Source: Roseococcus pinisoli (lineage in GTDB: Bacteria > Pseudomonadota > Alphaproteobacteria > Acetobacterales > Acetobacteraceae). From it: a stretch of DNA of 64,000 bases. A program made the translations under genes and the position numbers. A model generated the notes under the pieces. The model saw nothing but the letters and a program-made list of their open reading frames with translations. It searched no databases and had not been told where the DNA came from. Position 1 is the first letter of the stretch; each line of letters opens with the position of its first letter. Shown here piece after piece: positions 34,143 to 42,924 of the stretch. Location of the stretch: contig NZ_JAHCDA010000002.1 of NCBI RefSeq assembly GCF_018413645.1, forward strand, positions 1,178,001-1,242,000, in the 5' to 3' direction.

Positions 34143-34493
34143 ATGCTCGGTCGCCTCAAGCGCCGTGCGGAATTCGTGAAGACCGCGAAGGCGGGCCGCC
34201 GTGCGGCCCGCGATTCGTTGGTGCTGCAGGCCCTGGCGCGTCCTGACGACGAGACGCGCATTGGCTTCACCGCGACCAAGAAGATCGGCAACGCCGTGGC
34301 GCGCAACCGCGCGAAACGGCGCCTACGCGCGGCCGCGCGCCTGTCGCTCGGCGCGGCGCCGCCCGCCGGGTGGAACCTGGTGCTGATCGCGCGCGACGCC
34401 ACCGGAAGCTGCCCCTTCCCCCGCCTCCTCGCCGACCTCGACGGGGCGATGAAAAAGGCGGGCGTGCCGCGGCCGACAGGCGACGGGACATGA
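34143..34493 (+). CDS. rnpA: ribonuclease P protein component
   Basis: A 116-residue basic protein. The RNR-type signature is seen as TATKKIGNAVARNRAKRRLRA, which contacts RNase P RNA; LKRRAEFVKTAKAGRR and NLVLIARDAT are also typical. It helps the catalytic RNA process tRNA 5' ends. Strong AAGGAGGACC upstream of the ATG. Coupled to yidD by an ATGA overlap. Confidence 0.97.
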   Translation: MLGRLKRRAEFVKTAKAGRRAARDSLVLQALARPDDETRIGFTATKKIGNAVARNRAKRRLRAAARLSLGAAPPAGWNLVLIARDATGSCPFPRLLADLDGAMKKAGVPRPTGDGT

Positions 34494-34789
34494 GCCCCGC
34501 CGGCGCGGCCCTCAAGGGCGCGGTGGTCGCCTATCAATGGACGCTGCGGCCGCTGATCGGCTGCAACTGCCGCTTCTACCCCTCCTGCTCGGACTACGCG
34601 CTCGAAGCGCTGACCGCGCACGGGGCGTTGCGCGGCTCGTGGCTCTCCACGCGGCGCATTCTTCGCTGCAATCCCTGGCATGCCGGTGGCTACGACCCGG
34701 TGCCGCCCTCGCCCAGGTCGCCCTCTCCGGCGCGGCCTTCCCCGACGCAGGACGCGCCCAGCCTGGCGCGCACCAGCCCCGAGATCTGA
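34490..34789 (+). CDS. yidD: membrane protein insertion efficiency factor YidD
   Basis: A 99-residue YidD: YQWTLRPLIGCNCRFYPSCS, then DYALEALTAHGALRGSWLS and RILRCNPWHAGGYDPVP. The Cys residues and the N-terminal amphipathic helix are conserved. It helps YidC-dependent insertion at the inner face of the membrane. Its ATG overlaps the rnpA stop and yidC starts nine bases after its stop. Confidence 0.96.
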   Translation: MSPAGAALKGAVVAYQWTLRPLIGCNCRFYPSCSDYALEALTAHGALRGSWLSTRRILRCNPWHAGGYDPVPPSPRSPSPARPSPTQDAPSLARTSPEI

Positions 34790-34798
34790 TCGAGACCC

Positions 34799-36580
34799 AT
34801 GGACCAGAAGCGCCTCATCGCGGCGATCGCGATTTCCATCGGCATCCTCTTGACCTTCGAGGTTTGGAACAAGGCGCATAACCCCGCGCCGCCGCCCGCC
34901 GTCACGACCGAGGCGCCCGCCGCCGGAAGCACGGCCGCGGTCCCGGCCCCCGTGACGCCCAGCCGGCCCGGCGGTACGCCCGGCACCGACGTCTCGGCCG
35001 CGGCGCCGGCCACCCCGGCCCAGATCATCACGGTGAACAACGGCCGCGTGGAGGGCCGCCTCTCCGCGCGTGGCCTGACGCTCGAGCACCTGACCCTCAC
35101 GGACTACCGCGAGACCATCCAGCCGAACTCGCCGCTGGTGACGCTGCTCGCGCCGCGCGGCTCGCCCGATGGCTACTTCGCCCAGTGGGGCTGGACGGCC
35201 GCCGACGGCCGCACCCGCGTGCCCGACAACGACACCGACTGGACCGTGACCGGCGGCCCCCTCTCGGCCACGACGCCTGTCACGCTCAGCTGGGACAACG
35301 GCCAGGGCCAGGTCTTCGAGGCCGTGGTCTCGCTCGACACCGACTACATGTTCCATGTCGACCAGCGGGTCCGGAACAACGCCGCCGAGGCCATCACGGT
35401 CCTGCCCTGGGGCCGCATCCGCCGCGAGCACACGCCGCCGCTGGCCGGCTTCTACATCCTGCATGAGGGCTTCATCGCCGTGCAGGACGGCCGCCTCGTC
35501 GAGATCACCTATGCCGACGGCAAGAAGGCCCAGACGGGCGAGCGCCGCGCGCAGGGTTCGGCCTGGGACAACGACGCCACGCAGGGCTGGGCCGGCCTTT
35601 CCGACAAGTACTGGCTGACGGCGCTGACCCGCGCCGATGACGGCGTGGCGCTGCGCAGCGCCTTCCGCCACATCGTCGACGGCACGGCCGACCGCTGGCA
35701 GGTGGACGTGGCGCCGCCGGCGGCCGTGACCGTGGCCCCGGGCGCCACCGCCAACCTCGCGACGCGTCTCTTCGCCGGCGCCAAGGAAGTGCGCCTGCTC
35801 GACCGCTACCGCGACAACCTGCACATCCAGAACTTCGACAAGGCGATCGACTTCGGCTGGTTCTACTTCATCACCAAGCCGTTCTTCTACGCGATCGACT
35901 GGCTGTTCCACTTCACCGGCAACTTCGGCATCGCCATCCTGCTCTTCACGCTGGCGCTGAAGATCGCCTTCTTCCCGCTGGCCAACAAAGCCTACAAGAG
36001 CATGAGCCGGATGCGCGTGCTCGCGCCGAAGATGACCGAGGTGCGGGAGCGCTATAAGGACGAGCCGCAGAAGATGCAGGCCGAGATGATGGCCCTGTAC
36101 AAGTCGGAGAAGGTCAACCCCGCCTCGGGCTGCCTGCCGATCCTGCTGCAGATCCCCGTCTTCTTCGCGCTGTACAAGGTGCTGCTGGTCACCATCGAGA
36201 TGCGGCACGCGCCCTTCTTCGGCTGGATCCGCGACCTTTCGGCGCCTGACCCGACGAACCTGTTCAACCTCTTCGGGCTCTTCGCCTTCACCCCGCCGAC
36301 CTTCCTGCACCTGCCGGCCTGGGCCCTGATCATGGGCATCACGATGTTCATGCAGCAGCGCCTGAATCCGCAGCCGCCGGATCCGATCCAGGCCAAGGTC
36401 TTCGCCTGGATGCCCGTCATCTTCACCTTCATGCTCGCGAGCTTCCCGGCGGGTCTGGTGATCTACTGGTCCTGGAACAACCTGCTCTCGGTGGCCCAGC
36501 AGTGGTACATCATGCGCGGGGTCGCCAAGGCCAACCCGAAGCCGCCCGCCCAGGGCGGCGCGGTCACGGCGAAGAAGTGA
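34799..36580 (+). CDS. yidC: membrane protein insertase YidC
   Basis: A 593-residue insertase of the Gram-negative type: N-terminal membrane anchor (RLIAAIAISIGILLTFEVW), a Pro/Ala-rich linker to about residue 75, the large periplasmic beta domain (about 80-345), then the five-helix core. The core begins GWFYFITKPFFYAIDWLFHF and includes SRMRVLAPKMTEVRERYKDE (C1 coiled loop) and FPAGLVIYWSWNNLLSV at the end. Inserts and folds inner-membrane proteins with or without SecYEG. Coupled to engB by GTGA. Confidence 0.98.
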   Translation: MDQKRLIAAIAISIGILLTFEVWNKAHNPAPPPAVTTEAPAAGSTAAVPAPVTPSRPGGTPGTDVSAAAPATPAQIITVNNGRVEGRLSARGLTLEHLTLTDYRETIQPNSPLVTLLAPRGSPDGYFAQWGWTAADGRTRVPDNDTDWTVTGGPLSATTPVTLSWDNGQGQVFEAVVSLDTDYMFHVDQRVRNNAAEAITVLPWGRIRREHTPPLAGFYILHEGFIAVQDGRLVEITYADGKKAQTGERRAQGSAWDNDATQGWAGLSDKYWLTALTRADDGVALRSAFRHIVDGTADRWQVDVAPPAAVTVAPGATANLATRLFAGAKEVRLLDRYRDNLHIQNFDKAIDFGWFYFITKPFFYAIDWLFHFTGNFGIAILLFTLALKIAFFPLANKAYKSMSRMRVLAPKMTEVRERYKDEPQKMQAEMMALYKSEKVNPASGCLPILLQIPVFFALYKVLLVTIEMRHAPFFGWIRDLSAPDPTNLFNLFGLFAFTPPTFLHLPAWALIMGITMFMQQRLNPQPPDPIQAKVFAWMPVIFTFMLASFPAGLVIYWSWNNLLSVAQQWYIMRGVAKANPKPPAQGGAVTAKK

Positions 36581-37248
36581 CCCTCCCCGCCGGAGGCCTG
36601 AGCGAGGCGCGCGACGAGGCCGAGCGCGCTTCGCTGATCGAGGCGGGGCGCCTGCTCTTCGCGCGGCGCTGCGACTTCTTCACCGCCGCCCAGGGGCTCG
36701 ACCACCTTCCCCCGCCCGAGGGGATCGAGGTCGCGCTCGCCGGGCGGTCGAATGTGGGCAAGTCCTCGCTCATGAACGCGCTGACGGGCCAGAACTCCCT
36801 GGCCCGGGTCTCGGTGACGCCGGGGCGGACCAAGCAGCTCAACTTCTTCCGAGTCGAGGAGAGCCCCCTCACCCTCGTCGACATGCCCGGCTACGGCTAC
36901 GCCAAGGCGTCGAAGGCGGTGAAGGAGGACTGGCAGGGGCTGATGTTCGACTTCCTGCGCGGCCGGCCGAACCTGCGCCGCGTGCTGCTGCTCATGGATG
37001 CGCGCGTAGAGACCAAGGCGTCGGACACCGCCGTCATGGACCTGCTCGACCGCGCGGCCGTGGCCTTCCAGCTGGTGATCACCAAGGCCGACGGCGTGAA
37101 GCCGGGTGCCCTGGCCCGGCGCCAGGCCGAGGTCGAGGCGCTCGCCCGGAAGCATCCGGCGGGCCATCCCCTCGTCGTCACGACCAGCAGCGAGACGGGT
37201 GCCGGCATCGAGGAGCTGCGGGCGGAGCTGGCGGCGCTGGTCGCCTGA
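36577..37248 (+). CDS. engB: ribosome biogenesis GTPase EngB (YihA/YsxC)
   Basis: A 223-residue GTPase: G1 AGRSNVGKSS, G2 Thr in TPGRTKQLNFF, G3 DMPGYGYAKA, G4 TKADGVK and G5-like TSSETGAG. It assists large-subunit assembly. GTG start overlaps the yidC stop. An N-terminal extension of about 45 residues (SEARDEAERASLIEAGRLLF) precedes the domain, usual in alphaproteobacteria. Confidence 0.96.
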   Translation: MTLPAGGLSEARDEAERASLIEAGRLLFARRCDFFTAAQGLDHLPPPEGIEVALAGRSNVGKSSLMNALTGQNSLARVSVTPGRTKQLNFFRVEESPLTLVDMPGYGYAKASKAVKEDWQGLMFDFLRGRPNLRRVLLLMDARVETKASDTAVMDLLDRAAVAFQLVITKADGVKPGALARRQAEVEALARKHPAGHPLVVTTSSETGAGIEELRAELAALVA

Positions 37249-37318
37249 GCCCCCGCGGCCGGGTTGACGCGTCGCGACGCGCATCCGATAGCCGGTCCAA
37301 CGCTTCCAAGGACATGTG

Positions 37319-38200
37319 ATGGACGACGCTCTCGCCCAGATGCAGACGCTGACCGGCGCTCTGCCCTACCTCAAGCGCTACGACGACCAGATCGTGGTGG
37401 TGAAATACGGCGGCCACGCCATGGGCGAGGAGGAGACGGCGCTCCGCTTCGGCCGCGACATCGCCCTGCTTGAGCAGGTCGGCGTGAACCCGGTCGTGGT
37501 GCATGGCGGCGGGCCGCAGATCAACGCGATGCTCTCACGCCTCGGCGTGAAGTCCACCTTCGTGCAGGGCCTGCGCGTCACCGACCAGCAGATGGTCGAG
37601 GTCGTCGAGATGGTCCTGGCGGGGACGGTCAACAAGCAGGTGGCCGAATCCATCACCCGGGCGGGCGCCATGGCGGTCGGCATCTCGGGCAAGGATGGCG
37701 GGCTGATCCGTGCCCGCAAGGCCACGCGCACCATCAAGGACCCCGGCTCCAACATCGAGCAGGTGCTGGACCTCGGCCTGGTGGGCGAGCCCGAGGGTAT
37801 CGACACCAAGGTGCTGAAGCTCCTGATCGGCGCGGATATCGTGCCGGTGATCGCGCCCGTGGGCGTGGGCAAGGATGGCCAGACCTACAACATCAATGCC
37901 GACACGGTGGCCGGCGCGGTCGCGGGCGCGCTCTCGGCCGAGCGCATGCTCATGCTGACCGACGTGCCGGGCGTGATGGATGCGGACAAGAACTTCATCA
38001 CGGAGATGACGGTGGCGGAGGCCCGCGCGGGCATCGCGGCCGGCTGGATCGCCGGCGGGATGATCCCCAAGGTCGAGACCTGCATCTACGCGGTCGAGCA
38101 GGGCGTGAAGGGCGCGGTCATCCTGGATGGCCGGGTGCCGCATGCCGTTCTTCGCGAATTGTTCACGGTCGGGGGCGCGGGAACCCTGATCAAACCCTGA
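37319..38200 (+). CDS. argB: acetylglutamate kinase
   Basis: A 293-residue amino-acid kinase that phosphorylates N-acetylglutamate in arginine synthesis. [13 protein letters not shown] (Lys/Gly loop), [11 protein letters not shown], and [14 protein letters not shown] are all family motifs; [22 protein letters not shown] and GTLI close the protein. AAGGA six bases before ATG 37319 makes this start better than the GTG directly before it. Last gene of the block. An 11-base direct repeat (CCCTGATCAAA twice, 38184-38205) spans the stop codon. Confidence 0.97.
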   Translation: MDDALAQMQTLTGALPYLKRYDDQIVVVKYGGHAMGEEETALRFGRDIALLEQVGVNPVVVHGGGPQINAMLSRLGVKSTFVQGLRVTDQQMVEVVEMVLAGTVNKQVAESITRAGAMAVGISGKDGGLIRARKATRTIKDPGSNIEQVLDLGLVGEPEGIDTKVLKLLIGADIVPVIAPVGVGKDGQTYNINADTVAGAVAGALSAERMLMLTDVPGVMDADKNFITEMTVAEARAGIAAGWIAGGMIPKVETCIYAVEQGVKGAVILDGRVPHAVLRELFTVGGAGTLIKP

Positions 38201-38446
38201 TCAAATCCCGAGGTCGCCTTTTCTCGCCAGGCGTGAAAATGACCGCGACACCCTGGTGGCCAGAGAGTAGAAGTCCTGGGAAGAGGCCGGATCGGCAACG
38301 GCGGGGTGCCGCGCGTTGCCGTACCAAGGGTGTATGACAATGGGTGAATCCCAGGCTGGCGCGCCGCGCGACGAGGTCCGATCGGCGCCCCGGTTGGAAG
38401 TCCGTTCCGCGCATCCGTGAACGGGGCATCCACGCGCGCTCCGGGG

Positions 38447-41230
38447 ATGAATCAAGCTCGCCTGAAGGTTCTCGTTCTCGGCACGACGGCCGTCGTGCTG
38501 GTGGCGATCGGGCTGCTTGTCGGGCGCATCCTCTCTCGCGGCGAGGGGATCGCCGTCGCCACCGCGCAGGACATCGTCACCCGCTCCGCCGATATCGCGG
38601 AATCCCTGCTCAACCGTCACCTCCTCCAGGTCGAGGGCCAGCTGGCCAGCCTGGGCGAACTTCTCAGCCAGGGCTTTCTCGACGGCGAGGACGCCGTGCC
38701 GACCAGCCATGTGCTGCGCGAGATGACGGTCCATAGCTTCACCTACCGCAACCTCATCCTGGCCCGGCTGGACGGCATCGTCTGGGCCTCGGCGGTGGAA
38801 GCCCGGCGCGACCGGCCGATCTCCATCCCGGCCGACCGGCTGCTGACGGATTTCCGGACGGAATCGGCGGTGATCTTCGGCCCCGTGCCGCATCCGCAGA
38901 GCGGCGAGCTGATGCTCGTCATGATCCGGCGGATTCCGGCAGGCGCCGGCCGCCCCGACCTCCTGGCCGCGGCGGAGATCCCGACGGCGCTGATCACCTC
39001 GGCCCTGGCGCCGATGGCCAATCCCTCGGCCCTGCGCATCCGGCTGGAGCGGATCGATGGGATGGTGCTGGCCGCGGGCCCCGGCCAGGAGATGCTGGAA
39101 GGAACGCGTCTGGCCGAGCCCGCCCTCCTCATCGAGCGGCAGAGCAGCGTGGTCCGCAGCCGGGACCGCCAGGGAGAGGGCATGGTCTTCGCGACGGCGC
39201 GGGCGATCTTCTATCCCGGCCTCATCACCGTCGCCGTGCTGCCGGAGGAAGCGGCGATCGGCGACTGGCTTCAGATCCGTCGCCGCGTGATCGCCGGCGC
39301 CGTGGCCATCATGGCGCTGGTCGCCGCCTTCGGGACCGCGCTTTTCATGGTCCTCAGCGCGCGCCAGCGGGCCGCGATGGACCGGGAGGCCGCCAGCCGG
39401 CGCCTCAACGACGCGGTGGAAAGGCTGCCCGACGGCTTCGTGCTCTGGGATGCCGAGGACCGGCTGGTCGTCTGCAACTCGCGCTACCGGGCCCTCATGG
39501 GCCTGGGCGGCGACGTGCTGGTGCCCGGCTTCCGCTTCGAGGAGCTGGTCCGCTTCGGGATCCAGCGGGGCCTCTTCCGAAGCCGCTCCTCGGTCTCGAT
39601 CGAGCGGCGGGTCGCCCGCGCGCTCCAGTCCCACAAGCTGCCCCGCGGCGTCTTCGAGCGCGAGCTCTCCGACGGGCGCTGGCTTCGCATCGCGCAGCAG
39701 CGCATGCCCGATGGCGGCATCGTCGTCATCCTCGCCGAGATCACCGCGGCCCGGCAGACGATGACCGCGCTGGCCGAGGCCCGGGACGGCGCGGATCGCG
39801 CCACGGCCGCCAAGTCCCGCCTCCTCGCCCATATCAGCCACGAGCTCCGCACGCCTCTCGCCGGGCTGCTGCGGCTGGCGGAACGGCTGGGCGGAGCGGA
39901 CAGCCTCTCCGCCACCCAGAGCCGGCAGGTGACGCTGGTGGGCTCCACCGCCCGGCACCTCCTGGCCCTGGCCAACGAGGTCCTGGACCTCGCTTCCATG
40001 GAGGCCGGCAAGCTCCAGCTGAACCTCGGCCCGATGGCCCCCGTGACCGTCCTCGAGGATGCGCTGGCGATGGTCCAGCCGCTCGCCGAGGCCAAGGACG
40101 TCCAGCTGAGCTTCATGCCGGAGGGGCTGCCGGCGTGGATCGAGGCCGATGCGACGCGGATCCGGCAGATGGTGCTGAACCTGCTCGCCAATGCGGTGAA
40201 GTTCACGCCAGCGGGCAGCCTGGTGCGGTTGGATGCCACGGTCCATTCCAGCCCGCCGCTGCTCCGCATCGAAGTGGCCGACCAGGGGCCGGGTGTGCCT
40301 GAGACCGAGCGTGGCCGCCTCTTCACCGATTTCACGCGTCTGGCCCCCAACCAGACGGAGGGCACCGGCCTCGGCCTTTCCATCACGGCGCGGCTCACGG
40401 CGCTGATGGGCGGCCGGATCGGCTATGCCGACGCGCGCGGCGGCACGGGGGCCTGCTTCTGGATCGAGCTGCCGCTGGTCCTCGCCGCCGAGGAAGCGGA
40501 CGGCGCAGAGGATGGCAGCCCCAGCGCGCCTTTCGACGCCGAGCGGCGCCTGCGCCTGCTCGCGGTCGATGACGTCGCGGCCAACCTCGCCGTCCTGCAG
40601 GCGCTGCTGGCACCCACAGGCTTCGAGCTCGAGACCGCAGGCGACGGCGCCGCGGCGCTGGAGGCGGTGGCCCGGGCCGCCCAGGCGTGCCGGCCGTTCG
40701 ATGCCCTGCTCATGGACGTCATGATGCCCGGCATGGACGGGATCGAGGCCACGCGCCGGCTGCGCGCGCTGCCGGACGGCATCGGGCAGATGCCCGTCAT
40801 CGCCCTCACCGCCGGCGCGTTTCCGGAGGATGTGGCGGCCTGCCGGGCAGCCGGGATGGTCGCCCACCTCAGCAAGCCGGTTCAGCGACCCCAGCTCCTG
40901 GGCATCCTGGCGGAGATCCTCCGTGCCGCCTCGCCGCATTCGTCCGGTCCGGACGGGTTGGGCGCGCTGCGCCCCCTCCTGCTGGCGGAGCTGCGGCGGC
41001 GCCTCGATCAGCTGGACGCCTCGGGGATGGACAAGGCGGCCCAGCTGGAAGCGATGCAGGCAGTCGTCGGCACGGCCGGGCATCTCGACAGGCCAGAGCT
41101 GGTGGCCGCCGCTCGTGGCGTGCTCAAGGCGCTGCGCGACGACGACCCGGAAGCGCCGACCCTGCTGCGGCGCCTGCCCTTGGTCTTCCGCGAGGCCTTC
41201 CCGGCGCTTGCCGCGGCGGACGCGGCCTAA
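38447..41230 (+). CDS. membrane hybrid histidine kinase with receiver and degenerate HPt
   Basis: A 927-residue sensor. Helix 1 (about residues 7-27) and helix 2 (about 281-303) enclose a Cache-like periplasmic domain; then a PAS domain (about 320-425, RLPDGFVLWDAEDRLVVCN), HisKA with His465 in HISHELRTPLAG, ATPase motifs NLLANAVKFTPAG and GTGLGLSITARL, and a receiver with Asp757 in LLMDVMMPGMDG and Lys in LSKPV. The C-terminal helical domain resembles HPt (QAVVGTAGHLDRPELVAAAR), but the phosphoacceptor His position is Gln871. Start: ATG 38447 gives the usual short N-tail before helix 1; a GTG at 38417 is also in frame. No partner regulator nearby. Confidence 0.92.
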   Translation: MNQARLKVLVLGTTAVVLVAIGLLVGRILSRGEGIAVATAQDIVTRSADIAESLLNRHLLQVEGQLASLGELLSQGFLDGEDAVPTSHVLREMTVHSFTYRNLILARLDGIVWASAVEARRDRPISIPADRLLTDFRTESAVIFGPVPHPQSGELMLVMIRRIPAGAGRPDLLAAAEIPTALITSALAPMANPSALRIRLERIDGMVLAAGPGQEMLEGTRLAEPALLIERQSSVVRSRDRQGEGMVFATARAIFYPGLITVAVLPEEAAIGDWLQIRRRVIAGAVAIMALVAAFGTALFMVLSARQRAAMDREAASRRLNDAVERLPDGFVLWDAEDRLVVCNSRYRALMGLGGDVLVPGFRFEELVRFGIQRGLFRSRSSVSIERRVARALQSHKLPRGVFERELSDGRWLRIAQQRMPDGGIVVILAEITAARQTMTALAEARDGADRATAAKSRLLAHISHELRTPLAGLLRLAERLGGADSLSATQSRQVTLVGSTARHLLALANEVLDLASMEAGKLQLNLGPMAPVTVLEDALAMVQPLAEAKDVQLSFMPEGLPAWIEADATRIRQMVLNLLANAVKFTPAGSLVRLDATVHSSPPLLRIEVADQGPGVPETERGRLFTDFTRLAPNQTEGTGLGLSITARLTALMGGRIGYADARGGTGACFWIELPLVLAAEEADGAEDGSPSAPFDAERRLRLLAVDDVAANLAVLQALLAPTGFELETAGDGAAALEAVARAAQACRPFDALLMDVMMPGMDGIEATRRLRALPDGIGQMPVIALTAGAFPEDVAACRAAGMVAHLSKPVQRPQLLGILAEILRAASPHSSGPDGLGALRPLLLAELRRRLDQLDASGMDKAAQLEAMQAVVGTAGHLDRPELVAAARGVLKALRDDDPEAPTLLRRLPLVFREAFPALAAADAA

Positions 41231-41248
41231 AAGCGGTCGCCAGAAGGC

Positions 41249-41701
41249 TCAGGCCGGCTTCGCGCCGTCGCGCTCGATCATGAGCCGCCGCGCTTCCGGC
41301 GGGATGGGCGTGCTGACGCCGTCCTTCACACAGACGAGCAGCGCCTTGCATTCGAAGCAGAGGCCGTTCTTCCAGACCGCGTAGTCGTGCGTGAAGCTCG
41401 TGTTGCGCAGGCCGGGCACGCGCAGCGTCAGCAGCACCTCGTCCTCGAAGGCCAGTGCCCGGACGTAGCGGGCCTCCAGCTTCGCCACGACCGGCCCCGC
41501 CTGGTCGGCCCGCAGCACCTGCCCGAGCGAGCGCCAATGCGCCACGCGCAGATCCTCGAACATCACGAGATAGGCGGTGTGGTTCACATGGCCGTAGAGG
41601 TCGCATTCCGCCCAGCGGATGCGATGGCGGACGGCCATGCTCCACTCGCCCTCGACCCCGAATTCCTCCGCCAGCGATGGCGTTGCCTGATTTTCCTGCA
41701 T
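41249..41701 (-). CDS. acyl-CoA thioesterase (4HBT family)
   Basis: A 150-residue hot-dog-fold thioesterase. The 4HBT signature is RHRIRWAECDLYGHVNHTAYL, with Asp and Gly-His-Val-Asn in their usual places; the FEDLRVAHW helix and FTHDYAVWKNGLCFECKALLVCV strands follow. Hydrolyses acyl-CoA or 4-hydroxybenzoyl-CoA-like thioesters in the cytoplasm. ATG 41701 is the longest reasonable start; MAVRHRI at 41638 would still include the whole domain. Divergent from the Bug protein at 41766. Confidence 0.87.
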   Translation of the reverse strand: MQENQATPSLAEEFGVEGEWSMAVRHRIRWAECDLYGHVNHTAYLVMFEDLRVAHWRSLGQVLRADQAGPVVAKLEARYVRALAFEDEVLLTLRVPGLRNTSFTHDYAVWKNGLCFECKALLVCVKDGVSTPIPPEARRLMIERDGAKPA

Positions 41702-41765
41702 GCGCTCCAGGCTGGACGAAAACCGCTGCGCCATCCACCCTGCACGCGGATTGAGCGAGAAAGAC

Positions 41766-42725
41766 ATGCCGCATCGCAGGGCCCTCCTGCTGGCGGGAGG
41801 CGCGCTGGCGGCGCCGGGCCTGGCCCGGGCGGCATGGCCGCTGGACCGCCCGATCGAGATCATCATCCCCGCGCCGGCGGCCAGCCCTCTCGACGTGACC
41901 GGGCGACTGGTGGCGCAGCACCTGCCCCGGCAGTTGCCAGGCCTCCGCTGCGTGGCGGTGAACCGACCCGGTGCCGGCGGGCAGATCGGCTTCGAGGCGA
42001 TCTTCAACGCCGCGCCGGACGGACGCACCCTCGGCATGGCCTCGGGCACGGCGCTGCAGACGATCGCGATCGAACGGCCGACGCGCTACGATCCGGAGGC
42101 CTTCACCTTCCTCGCGAATATCGTGGAGGATGCCGTCGGCTTCTGGGTGAGGCCGGCCAGCCCCTGGACCAGCCTCGAGGACATCCGCCTGGCGGCCCGC
42201 GGCGCGCCGGGCGAGATCGGCGTCGGCACCCCCGGCATCGGCAGCGACGAGCACCTGCTCCTCATGGCCTTCGAGGATGCGGCCGAGGTCACGCTGCTGC
42301 ACGTGCCCTATACGCGGACGAGGTCCATCCAGCGCGACCTCGTGGCCGGCACCCTCCCGCTCGCGGCCTTCAGCGTCGGCAGTGCCCTGCATCTGCTTCG
42401 CAGCGGACGCATCCGGGGCCTGAGCCAGGCCGGGCCCGAGCGTTGGTCGGCCGCGGCCGATGTGCCCACCTTCCGCGAGGGTGGTTTCAACCTGCTCGGC
42501 GGCGAATCGCACGGAATCGTCGGGCCGCCAGGGCTGCCGGCCGAATTGACGCTGCAACTGGAACTGGCACTGAAGGACATGCTGGCCGACGCCGAATTCG
42601 TGCAGGAGGCCGGGACACAGGCGCTGCCGCTTCGGCCGATGGTGGGGGCGGCCTATCGCCGGAGGATGCTCGCGGGACTGAGCTCGCTGCAGAGGCAATG
42701 GCAGCGCCGTCCCTGGCGGGACTGA
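41766..42725 (+). CDS. tripartite tricarboxylate transporter (Bug/TctC) solute-binding protein
   Basis: A 319-residue periplasmic binding protein: Arg-rich N-terminus and signal peptide ending near LARAAW, then PLDRPIEIIIPAPAASPLDV and VAVNRPGAGGQIGFEAI. The opening loop ASPLDVTGR departs from the usual GGxxDxxAR, so the ligand may be atypical. No permease genes nearby. AAAGA just before the ATG. It is followed by 199 bases of slightly lower GC with no gene I can support, then the glycosyltransferase. Confidence 0.87.
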   Translation: MPHRRALLLAGGALAAPGLARAAWPLDRPIEIIIPAPAASPLDVTGRLVAQHLPRQLPGLRCVAVNRPGAGGQIGFEAIFNAAPDGRTLGMASGTALQTIAIERPTRYDPEAFTFLANIVEDAVGFWVRPASPWTSLEDIRLAARGAPGEIGVGTPGIGSDEHLLLMAFEDAAEVTLLHVPYTRTRSIQRDLVAGTLPLAAFSVGSALHLLRSGRIRGLSQAGPERWSAAADVPTFREGGFNLLGGESHGIVGPPGLPAELTLQLELALKDMLADAEFVQEAGTQALPLRPMVGAAYRRRMLAGLSSLQRQWQRRPWRD

Positions 42726-42924
42726 ACCTTTCACGCCCATCTGCCTTAGCCTCGGACGCGTTGGCCTCTGGGCGGAGGACAGCAGGCAAATCCGGTGAAA
42801 GCGGCGTGAAATGCCTCGCAGAACACAGAATTCCCGCGCCGGTGCCCGCGTCGAAGGCTGCTTGCATGTCCTGCCTCCAGTGCCTATCCGGGCTCATTCT
42901 GATCGGCAGCCGCCCACTTTGGAG

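Noticed and set aside
33944-36310. 788-codon minus-strand frame over rnpA-yidC
   Set aside because: It is a shadow of the well-supported rpmH-rnpA-yidD-yidC genes.
38184-38205. CRISPR or other repeat array at the argB end
   Set aside because: There are only two adjacent 11-base units and no spacers.
38201-41083. 960-codon minus-strand frame over the hybrid kinase
   Set aside because: It is antisense to a gene with intact HisKA, HATPase and receiver motifs, and has no domain of its own.
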